A DNA stretch of 10,651 nt from Stramenopiles sp. TOSAG23-2. Lineage: Eukaryota > Sar. The translations under genes were made by a program, and so were the position numbers. The DNA lies in contig LT650001.1 in the NCBI GenBank assembly GCA_900128395.1, positions 1 to 10,651 of the forward strand, given 5' to 3'. Numbering within the stretch: position 1 is the stretch's first letter; each line of letters starts with the position of its first letter. Below, one piece after another: positions 7,602-10,651 of this stretch. The notes beneath the pieces were generated by a model. The model searched no databases, had not been told where the DNA came from, and was given only the letters and a program-made list of their open reading frames with translations.

Positions 7602-9953
7602 ATGCCAATTCGATTTCAGTTTATATTGCTAATAGCAGCATTGTTATTATTTAGCAATGAAGCAACGGTGAACAAAATACTAGTCAGTTCAAAAAAAACA
7701 ATGCCATTTGCGTATCCATCAGGTGATGGTGATACACAGTGGGAGGGGTTTTCTATGGAAGTTTTTCGATATTGTATTGCAAACAATTTTGTAACTGATG
7801 GAACGACCACTTACAGCGAATACGAAGTTGTTACTCCAGCCGGTCAGATTACTGGCAACAATGCTGGTTTCGAACATTTAAATAATAACAATTCAAGAAT
7901 TTATATTGCAGCACCAACAATGACATACGCTCGTGAGCAAATCATAGACTTTACTTTGCCATTCTTTAAGACTGGATTGGGTGTTGCAATCACTGTTGAC
8001 GATAGCCAAGAAAAGAGAACGGAAGCGTTTATTAATACCTTGTTCAACCCAGAAACGCTACAGTTCTTATTTGGTTTGCTATCCATATTATGGGCTTGCA
8101 GTTGCCTTGTATGGAGTTTGGAAATGGTTGGTAACGAAGAAGTAAGGTTGAAAAGCAAAAAATTTTTTAACTCGGATCCAAAATTTGGGATGGTAGAAGC
8201 GTTGACATGGAGCTTCTTCACATTGATAACACCCAGATCATATAAACCACCCAACCATCCTGTTAGCAAAAAAATTGGTTCAACTTTGTCGCTTTTGACG
8301 GTAGTGTTTGCTGCGACTATTACTTCTTTAATTACAAATGCGATGCTTGCTCAACCGAATGTTCAAATCAATAAAGTAGAAGATATTGGTAACCCGGCAA
8401 TCATACCTTTGCAAGGAAGAATAAAAGGAACCAGCACCGCATCTTACTTGTTATCTAAAGGAATGAATAATTTCAAGGAATATGAGACGTTTGATAAGGC
8501 AATAGCTGGGTTGAAAGCAGGAGATATACATGCACTTGTTTATGACAAACCGATGTTACAATATGAAGAAAAACTACAAGCTACTGCTGTAAATGCTAAT
8601 GAAGAAAAAATTAGTGACACTAATAAATTGATGAAGACATTACCATTACAATTTGATCCACAAGAGTATGGTTTTGTATTGAAAGAACATTCAAGCATTG
8701 TACTAAAAGAAAAATTAGGAGAGTGTGTCTTAATGTACGCACGTGACCCTCAATACGAGATTACATTGAATAAATATTTCAGTGCAGGAAGTGCAGTAAC
8801 CAATGGGCAGCAAACGGAGAGCCTGGGTGGCACCATCGTTTATATTTGTCTATGGATCTTTCCATCAATAGGAGCATATTTTGTTGTGAACAAAAACCGA
8901 AAAGCGGCCGATGAGAAAGATCACGAACAAGAAATTGCAAAAGTCAAGATGAAGCGCTTAGGTTTGGTCAATAAAAATGACATATTTGAATTGCTGTGTT
9001 CAATCATGGAAGGACAAGCTGATATAATGGATTTGGTGTATCGGACTGCTACGAAAGATGAAACATATGATGGTAAATCCATAACAATGAAAGAAATACA
9101 TGAAAGGCAACAACGGCTATTTAAAACAAAACAAAAGGTTTTAAACTTAAGGCAAGGTGATGTAAACCATCAAGATGAAGTTGTGAAACATGTAAAAGGT
9201 TTAACATCAAAATTGAAATCTGCTATAATAACAAAAGCTTCAATTGTTAAAATTGCATGGAAGAATGTTAAAGGTAAATTAACATATGAAAATGAGCATG
9301 AACGAGAGCAATTGGAAGGGTTTTTAGACAACGCTCTAGACCATCGCATTATTCATAATATGAACAACAGCGCAGATGAAGCAATGAAAATCGCACATGG
9401 AATTTGGGATAGTGTCAAAGTATCTATTCCACCAGATGAAGAATATGAAAAAGTTGCAAATGGTTCGAAGAAGAAGAAAAAAGGTAATGAGGAAAAAATA
9501 CAAGTTGGGTCTTCTGATGGAAACTCGAAAAAGATTAAATTACCTCATGCGAATATGAACGTAAGCCCAAAGCCAGTAAATAAACAAGATAAAAGTTGGA
9601 ACGATAAATTTGATGTGAAAGTATCTGGCCACTGGCTTACGGTGACAAGAAAAGATTCTACAAGTGGTTGGGGACAACAGCTAGTGCTTTCCGCAACACG
9701 TAATATGGAGGATAATATAAATAAAATATTCACTGAAAAAACATCTTCTAGCATTGATGCAATTGATCATTTCTTTGAATTATTGGGAGATTCCCACAAA
9801 AAAGTGAACTATAGATGGAAAGCTGTATTTTCCCATATGCAAGAGCATTCAGTCGGAGATGGTCATGATGGGGACGAGAGCAGTGATGATGGCAATGGAA
9901 CTGAATCGAATGGAACTGAATTGAAGGCAATAAATATTGTTCCAATGCAATAA
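7602..9953 (+). CDS. Ionotropic glutamate receptor-like ligand-gated ion channel
   Basis: The 783-residue single-exon protein has the iGluR order without an amino-terminal LIVBP-like domain: signal peptide (1 to about 20), lobe S1 (about 24-140), M1 (153-173), pore loop (about 200-220), M3 (226-250), lobe S2 (about 258-400), M4 (409-429) and a cytosolic tail (430-783). In S1, APTMTYAREQIIDFTLPFF carries the Arg (R111) that in iGluRs binds the ligand alpha-carboxylate. In S2, KGTSTAS (275-281) and D315 sit where the ligand-binding Ser/Thr and acidic residue are found, so an amino acid ligand is likely. The filter lacks TVGYG and the SYTANLAAF motif of M3 is strongly altered, so ion selectivity cannot be called. 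The tail is long, with a Lys cluster near 623, a WLTVTR/GWGQ segment (678-692) and an acidic Gly/Asp/Ser end. The ATG at 7602 is chosen because it gives a proper signal peptide. AATAAA at 9949-9954 overlaps the stop. Confidence 0.92.
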   Translation: MPIRFQFILLIAALLLFSNEATVNKILVSSKKTMPFAYPSGDGDTQWEGFSMEVFRYCIANNFVTDGTTTYSEYEVVTPAGQITGNNAGFEHLNNNNSRIYIAAPTMTYAREQIIDFTLPFFKTGLGVAITVDDSQEKRTEAFINTLFNPETLQFLFGLLSILWACSCLVWSLEMVGNEEVRLKSKKFFNSDPKFGMVEALTWSFFTLITPRSYKPPNHPVSKKIGSTLSLLTVVFAATITSLITNAMLAQPNVQINKVEDIGNPAIIPLQGRIKGTSTASYLLSKGMNNFKEYETFDKAIAGLKAGDIHALVYDKPMLQYEEKLQATAVNANEEKISDTNKLMKTLPLQFDPQEYGFVLKEHSSIVLKEKLGECVLMYARDPQYEITLNKYFSAGSAVTNGQQTESLGGTIVYICLWIFPSIGAYFVVNKNRKAADEKDHEQEIAKVKMKRLGLVNKNDIFELLCSIMEGQADIMDLVYRTATKDETYDGKSITMKEIHERQQRLFKTKQKVLNLRQGDVNHQDEVVKHVKGLTSKLKSAIITKASIVKIAWKNVKGKLTYENEHEREQLEGFLDNALDHRIIHNMNNSADEAMKIAHGIWDSVKVSIPPDEEYEKVANGSKKKKKGNEEKIQVGSSDGNSKKIKLPHANMNVSPKPVNKQDKSWNDKFDVKVSGHWLTVTRKDSTSGWGQQLVLSATRNMEDNINKIFTEKTSSSIDAIDHFFELLGDSHKKVNYRWKAVFSHMQEHSVGDGHDGDESSDDGNGTESNGTELKAINIVPMQ

Positions 9954-10135
9954 ATATTTAAATCAGCAAGTAGAGGGTAAGGGTGGAAGTTTTTTTATAG
10001 AACCAATCAGGGTGGCTTCGGCAGATCAATTTTAAGTAATTAAAAATCTGTATCCTCATTGCCATTTTAAAAAAAGAAATTTTATTATAAAAAATATCGC
10101 ACACAAAAGAGCGAGTTTAATTTCAGCCGTATACC
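9954..10135. other. 3' flank of the channel gene
   Basis: This short AT-rich non-coding stretch between the stop codon and the second MITE-like copy contains A-runs at about 10068-10094. It probably includes the 3' UTR and polyadenylation site, but no motif is decisive. Confidence 0.45.
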
Positions 10136-10310
10136 TCTATGTGGTTCAAAAAGGTGGTCCATCGTCCATCGTCCATCGTATTCACCTCATAGCACGGTAA
10201 TGGTATTAGTATTACTATTCTATTTATTTGGTCCACTTCGTACTTATGATATACTAAATATTATAATATACCTATACAATATAAACAATGGTATGTCTAT
10301 ATTCTAAAAT
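10136..10310. mobile_element. MITE-like element, copy 2, 3'-truncated
   Basis: CTATGTGG, the start of the left arm (TTCAAAAA, GGTCCA, TATTCACCT) and the interior of the element at 5480-5742 are repeated here in the same orientation. The best block, 10222-10270, matches 5608-5656 over 49 bp with two mismatches. CATAGCACGGTAATGGTATT also matches copy 1 with one mismatch. The right inverted arm is absent; the sequence passes into a CAATGGT minisatellite instead. The left arm is expanded by TCCATCG repeats. Confidence 0.75.
10158..10178. repeat. Heptamer repeat TCCATCG, three units, inside MITE copy 2
   Basis: Three identical units at 10158-10164, 10165-10171 and 10172-10178 interrupt the left arm between GGTCCA and TATTCACC. 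In copy 1 this spot reads GGTCCACAGTATTCACC, so the array is an insertion-like expansion specific to copy 2. Confidence 0.85.
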
Positions 10311-10313
10311 ATA

Positions 10314-10376
10314 CAATGGTCAATGGTACATGGTCAATGGTCAATGGTCAATGGTCAATGGTCAATGGTACATGGT
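10314..10376. repeat. Heptamer minisatellite, nine units (CAATGGT with ACATGGT variants)
   Basis: Nine gap-free 7-bp units: seven CAATGGT and two ACATGGT, the latter at units 3 and 9. The seed may be the CAATGGTATGT at 10287-10297 in the element itself. The array sits exactly where the right half of MITE copy 2 should continue. Confidence 0.92.
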
Positions 10377-10651
10377 ATTAATACATCTGGTACATGTCTA
10401 ATGTCTATCTCCTGTCTTGTATGCTGTATTGTTATTTACAATCGGCGATAGGTAAACTAAATATACCTTACTGACTACTCAAGCTTACTTCCTTAATTTA
10501 ATTTAATTTACTCTCTAATACAACGTTGTGTTTGTTGGCATATGAATGATGATTTATGGCCCAGCTCATGGAGCTGAATATGCTGCCTTCCAAAAGAAAA
10601 AATTTTAACTAACTATGCAGACCTATATCTATTAATGTCTAATAAATATGA
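10377..10651. other. Right-edge non-coding stretch
   Basis: No gene or RNA was recognised. It contains a short TTTAA-type repeat (about 10494-10510) and a weak 6-bp inverted repeat CAGCTC/GAGCTG at 10562-10576 with a 3-nt loop. Confidence 0.5.

Noticed and set aside
8202-8240. K+ channel filter (TVGYG) in the pore loop
   Set aside because: The loop reads TLITPRSYKPP and no GYG is present, so a K+-selective GluR0-type call is not supported.
7901-8269. 122-codon minus-strand open frame
   Set aside because: It lies wholly inside the S1/M1/pore coding sequence of the glutamate-receptor-like gene on the other strand.
10314-10376. Telomere-like or CRISPR-like array
   Set aside because: CAATGGT is not a G-rich telomere repeat, there are no spacers, and the genome is eukaryotic.
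10546-10608. Short plus-strand frame starting MMIYGPAHGAEY
   Set aside because: At only 20 codons, with no context or similarity, it is not supported as a gene.

Overview
The window looks like nuclear DNA of an AT-rich single-celled eukaryote. It has a GT-AG intron with a textbook donor and branch point, a multi-domain chromatin protein (PHD, ARID, U1-type zinc fingers), a glutamate-receptor-type ion channel, TAA/TGA stops with the standard code, many trinucleotide repeats that encode Thr/Ser/Asn runs, and long intergenic stretches with MITE-like repeats. The lineage cannot be fixed from sequence alone. A protist such as a stramenopile is a reasonable guess and no more.

Layout. (1) Positions 4590 to 1, minus strand: one uninterrupted reading frame of 1530 codons that runs off the left edge with no stop. 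It encodes a nuclear chromatin-reader-like protein with three repeats of [U1/matrin-type C2H2 finger + PHD finger], an ARID-like segment lying between two halves of a possible fourth PHD finger, an acidic Ser/Asp/Glu tract and a Tudor-like C-terminal region. (2) 4591-6034: a 1.4 kb divergent intergenic region holding a 20-bp perfect palindrome, a 64-bp tandem repeat, a MITE-like element with 33-bp terminal inverted repeats and a 15-bp tandem duplication. (3) 6035-6772, plus strand: a small two-exon gene for a predicted N-myristoylated, Cys- and Asn-rich protein; its intron has GTATGT, TACTAAC and the first downstream AG in phase. (4) 6756-7058: an open stretch with a faint resemblance to the C-terminal end of a family B DNA polymerase, probably a fragment or an unresolved exon. 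(5) 7059-7601: intergenic, with a candidate TATA box. (6) 7602-9953, plus strand: a complete single-exon ionotropic glutamate receptor-like channel of 783 residues with a signal peptide, a split ligand-binding domain, a pore, a fourth membrane helix and a 350-residue cytoplasmic tail. (7) 9954-10651: non-coding, with a second, 3'-truncated copy of the MITE-like repeat running into a 9-unit heptamer minisatellite.

The genes show no operon-like or pathway link. The two large ones work in different places, chromatin and membrane. The most unusual items are the architecture of the chromatin protein, including the possible PHD finger interrupted by an ARID segment, the atypical pore and long tail of the channel, and the repeat family whose two copies both carry heptanucleotide repeats at the same internal spot.
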